Shown: piece after piece, positions 16,342-24,968 of the stretch | How positions within the stretch are numbered: the first letter of the stretch is position 1 | Layout of the letters: each line of letters opens with the position of its first letter | Origin: Streptomyces sp. NBC_00287 | GTDB lineage: Bacteria; Actinomycetota; Actinomycetes; Streptomycetales; Streptomycetaceae | Assembly (NCBI RefSeq): GCF_036173105.1 | Contig: NZ_CP108053.1 | Location: 9,114,001 to 9,178,000 of the forward strand | Direction: 5' to 3' | Length of the DNA stretch: 64,000 nt | The notes under the pieces: model-generated | The model's database searches: none | What the model saw: only the letters and a program-made list of their open reading frames with translations | What the model was told of the DNA's origin: nothing | Program-made: the position numbers and the translations under genes

Positions 16342-17898
16342 GTGAGCAGGTTCGCATGGGTTGCTGCGGCCGGGCTGACGGCGCTGCTGGGCGTCACCGC
16401 GCCGGGGCCTTCCCCGCCCCCGCCCCAACCGCCGCCCCAGCTCGACGACGCGGATGTGCAGCGGGCCGTCGACCGGCTGGACGGGGTGGTGGAGTCGGCC
16501 ATGAAGCGCACCGGTGCGCCGGGCGTGGCCGTCGCCGTAGTCCACGACGGCAAGGTGCTGCACCTGAAGGGGTACGGCGTCCGCAAGGCGGGCGAGGAGG
16601 GCGCCGTCGACGCCGACACCGTATTCCAGCTCGCCTCCCTCTCGAAGCCGATCGCCTCGACCGTCGTCTCCGGAGCCGTGGGCGTCGAAGGCTGGACCAA
16701 GCCCGTCGCCCCGAACGTGCCGGACTTCCGCCTCAAGGATCAGTGGGTCACCTCCCATGTGACGGTCGCCGACCTCTTCTCGCACCGCAGCGGCCTGCCC
16801 GATCACGCCGGGGACCTCCTCGAAGACCTCGGCTACAACCGCGCGTACATCTTGTCCCACCTGCGCTACGAGCCTCTCGCGCCGTTCCGTGCCAGCTACG
16901 CCTACACCAACTTCGGTCTGACAGCAGCCGCCCAGGCCGTCGCCGACGCCAAGGGCGTGTCCTGGGAGAAGCTCGCCGCCGACACCCTCTACAAGCCGGC
17001 CGGCATGGACTCCACCAGCTCACTCTTCGAGGACTACGCGAACGCCGCCAACCGGGCCTGGGGGCACGTCAAGACCGAAGGCGACACCTGGAAGGCCGAG
17101 TTCGTGCGGGACCCGGACGCGCAGTCGCCGGCCGGCGGCGTCAGCTCCACCGCCCGGGACATGGCGGTCTGGCTGCAGCTTCAGCTTGCCGACGGCAAGC
17201 TCGACGGCAAGCAGATCATCGACGCAGAGGCGCTGCAGCGCACCCACTGGCCCGAGTCGATTGCCAATCCGCCCCATGCCCCGGCCGCCCGGACCGGCTT
17301 CTACGGCCTGGGCTGGAACGTGAGTTACGACGACGAGGGCCGGCTCAGGCTCTCCCACACAGGAGCATTCGCGCTCGGCGCGCACACCAACGTCACCATG
17401 CTGCCCGGCGAGCAACTCGGCATCGTCGTCCTCAGCAACACCTCACCGGTCGGCGTCGCTGACGCCGTCGCTCTGGACTTCTTCGACATCGCGCAGACGG
17501 GCGAGATCAGTCGCGACTGGATCCCCCTCGTGGATGCGTTGTACCAGCAGCAGGAGGATGCGGGCCGGTCGAAGACCGACTACGCCCACCCGCCGTCCGA
17601 CGCCGCGCCCGCGAAGGCCGCCGACACTTACACGGGGACGTTCGAGAGCGACTATTACGGGCGGGCCCAGGTCGTTGCCGACGAGGACGGGGCCCTGACG
17701 CTCCGTCTGGGGCCGAAGCCGCAGACGTACCGTCTCACGCACTACGACGGCGACACGTTCAGTTTCCCGACCGCCGGCGAGAACGCCGTCGGCCTCACCG
17801 GAGTCACCTTCACCCCGGACCAGAAATCCTTCACCGTGGAATACCTGGACACCAATGGGCTCGGCACCTTCACCCGCACCGGCGGGGCGTCCAGGTAA
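16342..17898 (+). CDS. Serine hydrolase of the beta-lactamase/penicillin-binding fold, exported
   Basis: A protein of 518 residues. From GTG 16342 it starts with a signal-like segment (SRFAWVAAAGLTALLGVTAP) and a proline-rich spacer. The class C beta-lactamase-like triad is clear: SLSK (Ser99, Lys102), YTN (Tyr188-Asn190) and HTG at about 339. The last 120 residues form a DUF3471-like beta domain (TYTGTFESDYYGRAQVV). Such proteins are D-amino-acid peptidases or esterases rather than true antibiotic hydrolases. The RBS GGAGG is only one base from GTG, so the start could be upstream. Confidence 0.88.
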   Translation: MSRFAWVAAAGLTALLGVTAPGPSPPPPQPPPQLDDADVQRAVDRLDGVVESAMKRTGAPGVAVAVVHDGKVLHLKGYGVRKAGEEGAVDADTVFQLASLSKPIASTVVSGAVGVEGWTKPVAPNVPDFRLKDQWVTSHVTVADLFSHRSGLPDHAGDLLEDLGYNRAYILSHLRYEPLAPFRASYAYTNFGLTAAAQAVADAKGVSWEKLAADTLYKPAGMDSTSSLFEDYANAANRAWGHVKTEGDTWKAEFVRDPDAQSPAGGVSSTARDMAVWLQLQLADGKLDGKQIIDAEALQRTHWPESIANPPHAPAARTGFYGLGWNVSYDDEGRLRLSHTGAFALGAHTNVTMLPGEQLGIVVLSNTSPVGVADAVALDFFDIAQTGEISRDWIPLVDALYQQQEDAGRSKTDYAHPPSDAAPAKAADTYTGTFESDYYGRAQVVADEDGALTLRLGPKPQTYRLTHYDGDTFSFPTAGENAVGLTGVTFTPDQKSFTVEYLDTNGLGTFTRTGGASR

Positions 17899-17907
17899 CC
17901 GTGTGGG

Positions 17908-18348
17908 TCACCGGCGTTGCTCGGTTGACAGCATCGGCACCCAGTGATCCATCACCAGGCGCAGACGCCGACGGTGGTCGGCAATCCAGTTGTCCGGCGG
18001 GACGAGCGGGACCCGCACAGTGACCATGGACCCGGACTCGTCCTCCACAACCACCTCCGGGCAGCCACGGTCGCCGGTGAGCTGGATGAAGACGGACGGC
18101 CCGCTGCTCATCTGCATCCAGGCCACCTCCTCGCCGGCGTCCAGCCTGTCCAACGCGCGGGCCCAGCCGTCCAGCCGCGCGACGTACAAGGCGAGATCGA
18201 TACGGCCGGACACGAAGGGCGTCTTCACGACGATCTCAGCGTCGAGTCCAGCGGTCCACCGGGGATTGCGTCCCAGGACATTGACCGCGACGCTGTTCCC
18301 CTCGTCATCAGCGAGGGAGATGAGTTCTCTCGGGGAACTGCCGCCCAT
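17908..18348 (-). CDS. DUF5959 family protein
   Basis: A protein of 146 residues from ATG 18348, which has AAGGG five bases upstream; ATG 18411 is possible but lacks an RBS. It matches DUF5959: ELISLADDEGNSVAVNVLGR, DAEIVVKTPFVSGRIDLAL, LDRLDAGEEVAWMQM and the C-terminal VRVPLVPPDNWIADHRRRL. The function of this family is unknown. The gene is convergent with the serine hydrolase, only nine bases separating the stops. Confidence 0.85.
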   Translation of the reverse strand: MGGSSPRELISLADDEGNSVAVNVLGRNPRWTAGLDAEIVVKTPFVSGRIDLALYVARLDGWARALDRLDAGEEVAWMQMSSGPSVFIQLTGDRGCPEVVVEDESGSMVTVRVPLVPPDNWIADHRRRLRLVMDHWVPMLSTEQRR

Positions 18349-18555
18349 GGCTGCCCTTTCGTCGGCGAATAGAGAGATCCTCGCCTGCCCGAAGGGCGCC
18401 TTCCACTCCATTTGTCGCGGGCGAGTTGAGTCAGCCGGGTACCGTCCAGGCAGTGGCCCGGCTCATATTGAGCACGCCGGTGTAGGTGATACTGGTGAAC
18501 GTGTATCTGATGCCGGGTCAAGCCCGTCTGAAGTCCCGCACTATCTGGGAGAGTC

Positions 18556-18951
18556 GTGACAAGTAGGTTCCTGGAGTTGGCCGTTGACTGCCACGATCCG
18601 GAGAGGCTCGCGGCCTTCTGGTGCGAGGTCCTGGACTTCAAGGTGATCGAACGGAGCGAGGGCAAGGTCGAGATCGGCTCCTGGGTGCCGACCGTCGAGG
18701 ATGTTCGGGCCCGCCAGATGCCGCCCACCCTGCTGTTCATCCAGGTCCCCGAGGGCAAGACCGTGAAGAACCGGCTTCACCTCGACGTCAGCCCGATCGA
18801 CAGCAGCACCGAGGACGAAGTGACCAGATTGCTCGGCCTCGGCGCCTCCAAGACGGATGTGGGCCAGGGCTCAGACCGAAACTGGGTGGTCATGGCAGAC
18901 CCTGAGGGCAACGAGTTCTGCGTCCTACGCAGCCTGGCACCGCAGAACTAG
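18556..18951 (+). CDS. VOC (glyoxalase/bleomycin-resistance-like) family protein
   Basis: A protein of 131 residues from GTG 18556. One vicinal-oxygen-chelate module pair is visible: FLELAVDCHDPERLAAFWCEVL at the start and VVMADPEGNEFCVLR near the end, with KNRLHLDVSP between. The RLHLDV...DPEGNEFCV arrangement is that of the Glyoxalase_6 subgroup. It may bind a metal or a small ligand; no substrate is indicated. It is monocistronic. Confidence 0.9.
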   Translation: MTSRFLELAVDCHDPERLAAFWCEVLDFKVIERSEGKVEIGSWVPTVEDVRARQMPPTLLFIQVPEGKTVKNRLHLDVSPIDSSTEDEVTRLLGLGASKTDVGQGSDRNWVVMADPEGNEFCVLRSLAPQN

Positions 18952-19023
18952 GCCGCGAGCGGGGCACCCGCACCCGTCACACACCGCATCCGTCACGCTG
19001 CCGAGAAGACTACTGTCGCGGGC

Positions 19024-19689
19024 ATGGTCGGACATGATGCCTTCGGTGCCACCCGCGAAGCCTACGACGCTGTTGCGCCCACCTACGCGCAGCTGTTCCG
19101 CGGCGATCTGCGTGACAGGCCCCTGGACCGTGCGATGTTGGGCGTCTTCGCCGAGGTCGTTCGTGCGAGTGGTGGTGGGCCGGTCGCGGACCTGGGTTGC
19201 GGGCCGGGTCATGTCACCGCCTATCTGGACGGGCTCGGGCTGTCGGCGTGTGGTGTTGATGCCTCGCCCGCGATGATCAAGTTGGCTCGGCAGGCCTACC
19301 CGGGCCTGCGGTTCGAGGTGGGCTCGATGGCGGCGTTGGACATCGCTGACGGTGTGCTGTGCGGCGTACTCTCACGGTGGTCCGTCATCCATACTCCACC
19401 GCAAGAACTCCCCGTCATCCTGGGCGAGTTCCACCGTGTGCTGGCACCTGGCGGCCACCTCCTGATCGGCTTTTCCGCCAGCGATGGTCCGTCTCACCCG
19501 ACACAGGTCTTCGATCACACCGTCGCGCCGGCCTATCGGTGGTCGCCGGATCACCTCGCCGCGATGCTGCGCACGTCCGGGTTGGCCGAGGTGGCCCGGA
19601 TGGTTCGCGAGCCTGAGCCCACTGACCGGCGGCAGTTCCAGGAGGTTCACCTGCTCGCCCGCAAAGCCCGGGCAGGGGCTGCTGCCTGA
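19024..19689 (+). CDS. Class I SAM-dependent methyltransferase
   Basis: A protein of 221 residues. The N-terminus TREAYDAVAPTYAQLF is typical of small-molecule methyltransferases (UbiE-like). Motif I is VADLGCGPGHVTAYL, motif II GVDASPAMIKLAR, and motif III VLAPGGHLLIGF. It lies alone between a VOC gene and another methyltransferase gene. Substrate unknown. Confidence 0.92.
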   Translation: MVGHDAFGATREAYDAVAPTYAQLFRGDLRDRPLDRAMLGVFAEVVRASGGGPVADLGCGPGHVTAYLDGLGLSACGVDASPAMIKLARQAYPGLRFEVGSMAALDIADGVLCGVLSRWSVIHTPPQELPVILGEFHRVLAPGGHLLIGFSASDGPSHPTQVFDHTVAPAYRWSPDHLAAMLRTSGLAEVARMVREPEPTDRRQFQEVHLLARKARAGAAA

Positions 19690-19795
19690 CCCCGAGCAGT
19701 TCCTCTGAAGCCAAGGGCTGAGCCGGAGAATGGATGGGTTCTCCATAGATTCGGGATTGCCCGCCGACCACGTTCGGCGCAGATATGGTGACCGG

Positions 19796-20575
19796 GTGGA
19801 CCGGAATGAACTGGCGCTCCACGCCTCGTCGTTCGGTGCGGCAGCGGTCGCCTACGCCGCGCACCGACCGGACTACGCGCAGGCCGCGGTGCATTGGGCG
19901 CTCACAGACGCGCCCGGCCCGCGCGTACTCGACCTCGGCGCCGGAACCGGCAAGCTGACCGCCACGCTGGTCGCGCTGGGTGCCGAAGTGTTCTCGGTCG
20001 AGCCCGACTTGGCCATGCTGACCGAGCTGCGCCGCTCGCTGCCGGGTGTCCGTGCCCTGTCGGGCAGTGCCGAGGCGATCCCGCTGCCGGACGCCTCCGT
20101 CGATGCCGTGCTGGCGGGCAACGCCATGCATTGGTTCGATATGGCCGTCGCGGGACCCGAGATCGCCAGGGTCCTCGCGCCCGGCGGCATTCTGGCCGGC
20201 CTGTGGAACCTGATGGACGACCAGGTCGAGTGGGTTGCCGGGCTCGCGCGGGTCAGCGGGAGCGCGGCCATCGGCCCGCGTGACACGCCTGCGAGCTGGC
20301 GGGCCGAGACGGCCGACATGCACCTGCCGAAGACCGGCGTCGCCGCCCGGTTCGGGTCACCGGAGCAGGCAGAGTTCCCGCACGGGCAGCGCCGCACCGC
20401 CGACTCTCTCGTCGCGACCCTCGCGACGCGCGCGGGGATGCTGGTCATGCCCGAACAGGCACAGCAGGCCACGCTCGGACGGATCCGTACATTCCTCGCG
20501 AGCCGACCGGAGACCGCCCGCGGCGAGTTCACTCTCCCGATGCTGACCGGGGTGCTGCGCGCCCGGCGGCTGTGA
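19796..20575 (+). CDS. Class I SAM-dependent methyltransferase
   Basis: A protein of 259 residues from GTG 19796; the longer frame from 19730 has no family match at its N-terminus. Motif I is VLDLGAGTGKLTATLVALG, followed by VFSVEPDLAMLTELR, VDAVLAGNAMHWFD and RVLAPGGILAGLWNLMD. The HWFD signature and the C-terminal helical part fit a subgroup of cytosolic methyltransferases that act on unknown small molecules. The neighbouring methyltransferase is only distantly related, so this is not a recent duplication. Confidence 0.92.
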   Translation: MDRNELALHASSFGAAAVAYAAHRPDYAQAAVHWALTDAPGPRVLDLGAGTGKLTATLVALGAEVFSVEPDLAMLTELRRSLPGVRALSGSAEAIPLPDASVDAVLAGNAMHWFDMAVAGPEIARVLAPGGILAGLWNLMDDQVEWVAGLARVSGSAAIGPRDTPASWRAETADMHLPKTGVAARFGSPEQAEFPHGQRRTADSLVATLATRAGMLVMPEQAQQATLGRIRTFLASRPETARGEFTLPMLTGVLRARRL

Positions 20576-20747
20576 AAGCCGTCGAACGCCCCATTGCACT
20601 CAGACAGGCCGTTCCGGCATGAACGGATCGGGCCGGCGCGCCGTATCCTTACCCGATCGAGGTTCGCATTCGGCCGGATTTCTCGGTCTTCATGGGGTTT
20701 GTGCACACGGGTCGTGAGTCGTGCGGCCCGGGGGATGGGGGGCGACC

Positions 20748-22088
20748 ATGATGGCGGCGAGTAGCACGGTGCGCACTGGCAGTCTGCTTCCGGTGGATGC
20801 CGCGCGCTGGGTGATGTGGACGTTTGTCCTCGTCAACGTGGCGGTTGTCGAGGCGTTGTTCCTCAGTGCCGGTGAGGGCAAGAACGAGGTGCTCACGGTC
20901 GCGAAGTTCTTCGGACTGCACGCGGCCCTGCTGATCCTGTTTCAACTGCTGTTGGTGGCCCGGCTGCCGTGGTTGGACCGTCGCATCGGGATGGACCGGC
21001 TCACGGTGTGGCATCGCTGGGTGGGGTTTTCTCTGCTGTGGACCGTCCTTACCCACGCCACTTTGGTGGTGCTCGGCTACGCGACACTCGACGACACGTC
21101 CATGGGGAAGACCTTCGTCGCCTTGAGCGGTGTCCCGGCCTCCCTGCTGGGCATGCTCGCCGCGGCCGTCATCGTCGTGATCGCCGTGACGTCCACCCGG
21201 TGGGTACGACGTCGGCTGCAGTACGAGGTGTGGCACGGTCTGCACCTGCTGCTCTACGTGGCCCTGGGGCTGGCGTTCGTCCACCAGTTGCAGGAGACGA
21301 CGACGTTCACGTCCTCCGCGTTCGCCACGGCCTACTGGTGGTGCCTGTGGCTGTTCGCGTTCGGTGCGCTGCTGGCCGGGCGTCTCGCCCTGCCGCTGTG
21401 GCGCAACGCCTACCACCAGTTCCGTGTTGTGGCCGTGGTGCCGGAGTCGCTGAACGTGGTCTCCGTGTACGTGAGTGGACGGCACCTGGACAAGTTCCCT
21501 GCCCGGGCAGGCCAGTTCTGCATCTGGCGGTTTCCCGGGCACCACCACTGGTGGATCGCCAATCCCTTCTCCCTGTCGGCGGCGCCGGGCGGACAGGGGC
21601 TGCGTCTGACGGCGAAGGCGGTGGGTGCCAGCAGCGCCGGCCTGCACAACGTCCCGGCCGGCAGCCGCGCCTTCGTCGAAGGGCCGTACGGGGCCTTTAC
21701 GTCGTTGCACCGGAGTCGGCCCGGCGCTCTGCTGATCGCCGGCGGCGTGGGAATCACGCCGGTGCGGGCCATGCTGGAGGAGCAGTCGACCGGCGATGTC
21801 GTCGTGCTGTACCGGGTGCGCAGCGAGGCCGACGCCGTACTGCTGAACGAGGTGCGCCACCTGGTTGCGCAACAGGGCGGACGGCTGCACTTGCTCGCCG
21901 GCCGGACTGGAGAGCACGGTGTCCCGCCGTTCGGGCCGAGCGTCCTGCACCAGCTGGTCCCTGACATCACCGAACGTGACGTGTACGTCTGCGGCCCGCC
22001 CGCCATGACCGCGGCCGTGCTCTCCGGCCTGCGCGACTTGCAGGTCCCCGCGCGGCAGGTGCATGCGGAGCGGTTCGGCCTGGCCTGA
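20748..22088 (+). CDS. Ferric-reductase-like transmembrane flavoprotein
   Basis: A protein of 446 residues (start ATG 20748; GTG 20721 possible). The first 220 residues contain about six membrane spans with histidines suited to two b-type hemes (VWHRWVGFSLLWTVLTHATL, and VWHGLHLLLYVALGLAFVHQ). Then comes an FAD-binding module (PFSLSAAP) and an NAD(P)-binding module (LLIAGGVGITPVRAML, YVCGPPAMTAAV). By family it moves electrons from NAD(P)H across the membrane to an acceptor such as ferric iron. No siderophore or copper genes adjoin it. Confidence 0.92.
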   Translation: MMAASSTVRTGSLLPVDAARWVMWTFVLVNVAVVEALFLSAGEGKNEVLTVAKFFGLHAALLILFQLLLVARLPWLDRRIGMDRLTVWHRWVGFSLLWTVLTHATLVVLGYATLDDTSMGKTFVALSGVPASLLGMLAAAVIVVIAVTSTRWVRRRLQYEVWHGLHLLLYVALGLAFVHQLQETTTFTSSAFATAYWWCLWLFAFGALLAGRLALPLWRNAYHQFRVVAVVPESLNVVSVYVSGRHLDKFPARAGQFCIWRFPGHHHWWIANPFSLSAAPGGQGLRLTAKAVGASSAGLHNVPAGSRAFVEGPYGAFTSLHRSRPGALLIAGGVGITPVRAMLEEQSTGDVVVLYRVRSEADAVLLNEVRHLVAQQGGRLHLLAGRTGEHGVPPFGPSVLHQLVPDITERDVYVCGPPAMTAAVLSGLRDLQVPARQVHAERFGLA

Positions 22089-22157
22089 CCCGGAAGGGGG
22101 ACGAGACCCGAGGCGTCACCACGAAGTACTCGTGAGTCAGCCCCTCATGACGGGCTG

Positions 22158-22796
22158 TCAGCCACTCGTAGGGGACGGTGTGGGCCGCAGCGGGGGCTTG
22201 GTCACTGCGGGTGTGTTCTGTGCGCTGCCGGGGGCGAGTCCACATGTGCCGGAACTCCTTGCCCCGTCCAGTCCGGTCAGCTCCACGACGACTTGGCCGT
22301 CGGCGTCCTGGCTGTAGGCGATCGTGCAGGTCAGCTGGCGCAGGGCGGTGCTGTCGAGGCCCGCCAGGGCCAGGGGCAGGCGGGTCGTTACCCTGCCGCC
22401 CGGGAGGGCCTCGACCTCGACGGTGCCGCGGCGGGCGGGGGGAAGGGCGGTGTCGAGGCCGACGGCCCGGTCTTCCTCCCGGGGTCCGCTGAGCAATGCG
22501 GAGACGACCTTCTCCGTCGGCACCGGTCCAGCAGTGTCGCCTGCGGAGCCCGACTCGACGTATCCGTTGCCGAACACACTTGAGGGCCCGGTCGTACGGA
22601 TCACGGGGCTCAGCCCTCCGTCGGGGGAGCGGAAGAAGAGCAGCATGTCGTAGTCGCGGTTGAGGAAGGCCTGGAAGCTGGCGGGACCACCCGCCTCGAT
22701 GACGTCCGTCTCCGGGATACCGCAGCCACCGAGCAGCGGTACGGCCGCCGCGAGTGCGGCGGCCGCCGCACGTCGGCGCTTGCGCGCACGCCTCAT
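22158..22796 (-). CDS. Lipoprotein linked to a two-component system
   Basis: A protein of 212 residues with a basic N-terminus, hydrophobic core and lipobox LLGGC (lipidated Cys25). The rest, with FQAFLNRDYDMLLFFRSPDGG and TEKVVSALLSGPREEDRAVG, has some likeness to GerMN-type domains seen in LpqB-like lipoproteins, but this is tentative. It starts with an ATGA overlap at the end of the histidine kinase gene. By analogy with MtrB-LpqB it may modulate the kinase from outside the membrane (inference). Confidence 0.8.
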   Translation of the reverse strand: MRRARKRRRAAAAALAAAVPLLGGCGIPETDVIEAGGPASFQAFLNRDYDMLLFFRSPDGGLSPVIRTTGPSSVFGNGYVESGSAGDTAGPVPTEKVVSALLSGPREEDRAVGLDTALPPARRGTVEVEALPGGRVTTRLPLALAGLDSTALRQLTCTIAYSQDADGQVVVELTGLDGARSSGTCGLAPGSAQNTPAVTKPPLRPTPSPTSG

Positions 22797-24268
22797 CCCC
22801 CGGCCTCCTCCGCGTGGAGCGGTATCTCGACGGTGAAGACGGCGCCGCCCCCGGGCAGGTTCCCCGCGCGGATCGTTCCGCCGTGCAGCTTCACGTTCTC
22901 CAGGGTGATCGCCAGCCCCAGGCCGCTGCCCGTCGAACGGGTGCGGGCCGCGTCGGCCTTGTAGAAGCGGTCGAAGATGTGCGGAAGCACCTCGGGCCGG
23001 ATGCCGGGGCCGCTGTCCGTGACCTCGGTGATCAACACGAGTGGGCCCTCGGGGCGGGCCGCGGTGCGCAGGCGTACTGCGACGGGCGTGCCGCCGTGCC
23101 GCAGGGCGTTGCCGACGAGGTTGGCGATCACGAGGTCGAAGCGGCGCGGGTCGAGCTGGGCCCGGATGCCGCCGGGCAGGTCGACGCGGACCCTGCCATC
23201 GGTCCAGTGCCGGTTCTGCAGGGTTTTGCGGATCGCCTCGGCGACGTCGACCTCGTCGGTGTTGAGGTCGGCCGCGCGTGCGTCGAAGCGGGAGATCTCC
23301 ATCAGGTCCTCGACGAGCACGGCGAGTTTTCCGGTCTCTGCGCTGACCAGCCGTACCGCCCGGGCGGTGTCGGCGTCCAGGCGATCCGCGTCCTCGTCGA
23401 GGACCTCGGTGACGGCGAGCATCCCGGCGAGGGGGGTGCGCAGTTCGTGCGAGACGTCGGAGGCGAAGCGGCGGGCGCGTTCCCCGGCTTCGCGCAGTTC
23501 CCGTACGGAGCGCTCCAGTTGGCCCGCCGACTCGTTGAAGGTGCGTGCCAGGTCGGCCAGTTCGTCGCTGCCGCGCACCCGGATCCGGGTGTCGAGTCTG
23601 CCGCTGCCCATGTTCCGGGCCGCGTGGCGCAGTTCCCGCACCGGGCGCAGCACGCTGCGCGCGGCGATCAGGCCGGGTATCAGTGCGATGGCGAGGCCGG
23701 GCAGGGCGCCGTCCCGGGCGGCCATGAGGAGGGCGTCGACGTTGATCTGCTCGTCGGTCATCGGCATGACGGCGTACAGGACGAGTCCGCTGGGCAGCAA
23801 GCTGTCCGGGCTCGCTTTGAAGACCATGGGCATGGCGATGGTCAGGTAGGGAACGCCGTCCTTGACGACCCGCTCGAAGCTGCCGTGGGGGTTGGCCCGC
23901 GCGGTGCGGCGCAGTTCGGGTGTGATGACGGTGGAGACGGGGTTCTCGCCCGAGGAGGCGCGCAGCGAGCCGTACTCGGCGAACACCACCCAGGGGTGCG
24001 GTTTGCCCTTGCGGGCGATGTCACGCAGGATTTCCTCCAGGCCCTCCCCGCCCTGCATGGGCAGTCCGAAGCCCGTTTGCTGGACCTGGTCACGGAACGA
24101 CGTGACCGCCGTGTCCTGGGCGGTCTCCAGCAGCGCGTTGCGGGCCTCGCGGTAGGTCAGCGCGGCCGTCGTGCCGGCGCTGACCGCGGCCACCAGCAGG
24201 AAGGCGAGCAACAGCCGCGTACGCAGCCCGAACGCTCTGACCCGACGGGGACGAGGGGTCGTGATCAC
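22793..24268 (-). CDS. Membrane sensor histidine kinase
   Basis: A protein of 491 residues. One membrane span at 18-37, an extracytoplasmic sensor domain to about 185, a second span at 187-205, then HAMP. The phosphoacceptor is in DVSHELRTPL (His274), and the ATPase part has ANLVGNALRHG, DSGPGIRPEVLPHIFDRFY and SGLGLAI. It overlaps the response regulator stop by ATGA. Together with FemX, MurJ and the lipoprotein it is in one operon, which suggests that it senses a wall or envelope signal. Confidence 0.95.
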   Translation of the reverse strand: MITTPRPRRVRAFGLRTRLLLAFLLVAAVSAGTTAALTYREARNALLETAQDTAVTSFRDQVQQTGFGLPMQGGEGLEEILRDIARKGKPHPWVVFAEYGSLRASSGENPVSTVITPELRRTARANPHGSFERVVKDGVPYLTIAMPMVFKASPDSLLPSGLVLYAVMPMTDEQINVDALLMAARDGALPGLAIALIPGLIAARSVLRPVRELRHAARNMGSGRLDTRIRVRGSDELADLARTFNESAGQLERSVRELREAGERARRFASDVSHELRTPLAGMLAVTEVLDEDADRLDADTARAVRLVSAETGKLAVLVEDLMEISRFDARAADLNTDEVDVAEAIRKTLQNRHWTDGRVRVDLPGGIRAQLDPRRFDLVIANLVGNALRHGGTPVAVRLRTAARPEGPLVLITEVTDSGPGIRPEVLPHIFDRFYKADAARTRSTGSGLGLAITLENVKLHGGTIRAGNLPGGGAVFTVEIPLHAEEAGG

Positions 24269-24945
24269 AGCGGCCCGAAGCGGTAGCCGAAGCCCCGCAG
24301 TGTCTGGACGTAGCGGGGGCTGCCGGCCTCGTCCTCGATCTTGCCGCGCAGGCGTGCGATGCAGGCGTCGACCAGCCGGGCGTCGGCGTGGAAGCTGTGC
24401 TCCCAGACGCGCTCCAGCAGTTGCTGCCTGCTGAACACCTGCGCAGGGGCGGCGGAGAGATACAGCAAGAGCTTGAGCTCCGAGGGAGCGAGCGTGAGCC
24501 GCCGGCCGGCTTTGGTGACGGTCAGTCCGACCCGGTCGATGGTGAGTTGGCCGTAGACCTCGATGGCCGGGCGGCCGGGGCTGTCGTCCAGGCGGCGCAG
24601 TACGGCACGGATCCGGGCCTCGATCACCTCGGGGCGGGCGGGCTTGACGATGTAGTCGTCGGCACCGGCTTCCAGGCCGACGACCACGTCGAAGTCGTCG
24701 CCGCGTGCGGTGAGCATGATGATCGGCAGTTGGCTGTGCTCGCGGACCTGCCGGCAGACCTGTACGCCGTTCATCCCGGGCAGCATCAGGTCCAGCAGCA
24801 GCAAATCGGGGCGGAATTCGGCCAGCGCGGCGAGACCGGTCTCGCCGGTCGCGGCCGCTCGTACCTCGTGGCCGCGGCGGCGCAGACCGATTTCGACCCC
24901 CTCGCGTACGGAAGGGTCGTCCTCGATGAGGAGCACGCGGGACAT
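24265..24945 (-). CDS. OmpR-family response regulator
   Basis: A protein of 226 residues from ATG 24945 (RBS GAGGGAG); ATG 24969 overlapping the MurJ stop is an alternative. The receiver domain has the acidic pair at residues 9-10, the phosphorylatable Asp52 (LLLLDLMLPG), and Lys101. The C-terminal winged helix contains LTLAPSELKLLLYLS and DARLVDACIARLRGKIE. It pairs with the kinase encoded immediately downstream. Its targets likely include its own operon, which also encodes wall-synthesis proteins. Confidence 0.95.
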   Translation of the reverse strand: MSRVLLIEDDPSVREGVEIGLRRRGHEVRAAATGETGLAALAEFRPDLLLLDLMLPGMNGVQVCRQVREHSQLPIIMLTARGDDFDVVVGLEAGADDYIVKPARPEVIEARIRAVLRRLDDSPGRPAIEVYGQLTIDRVGLTVTKAGRRLTLAPSELKLLLYLSAAPAQVFSRQQLLERVWEHSFHADARLVDACIARLRGKIEDEAGSPRYVQTLRGFGYRFGPL

Positions 24946-24968
24946 CGGCGGTTCTCCCTCGGTGGTCA

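Noticed and set aside
22754..24286. 510-codon plus-strand frame opposite the histidine kinase
   Set aside because: High GC keeps antisense frames open; the minus strand encodes a complete kinase and no known motif is found here.
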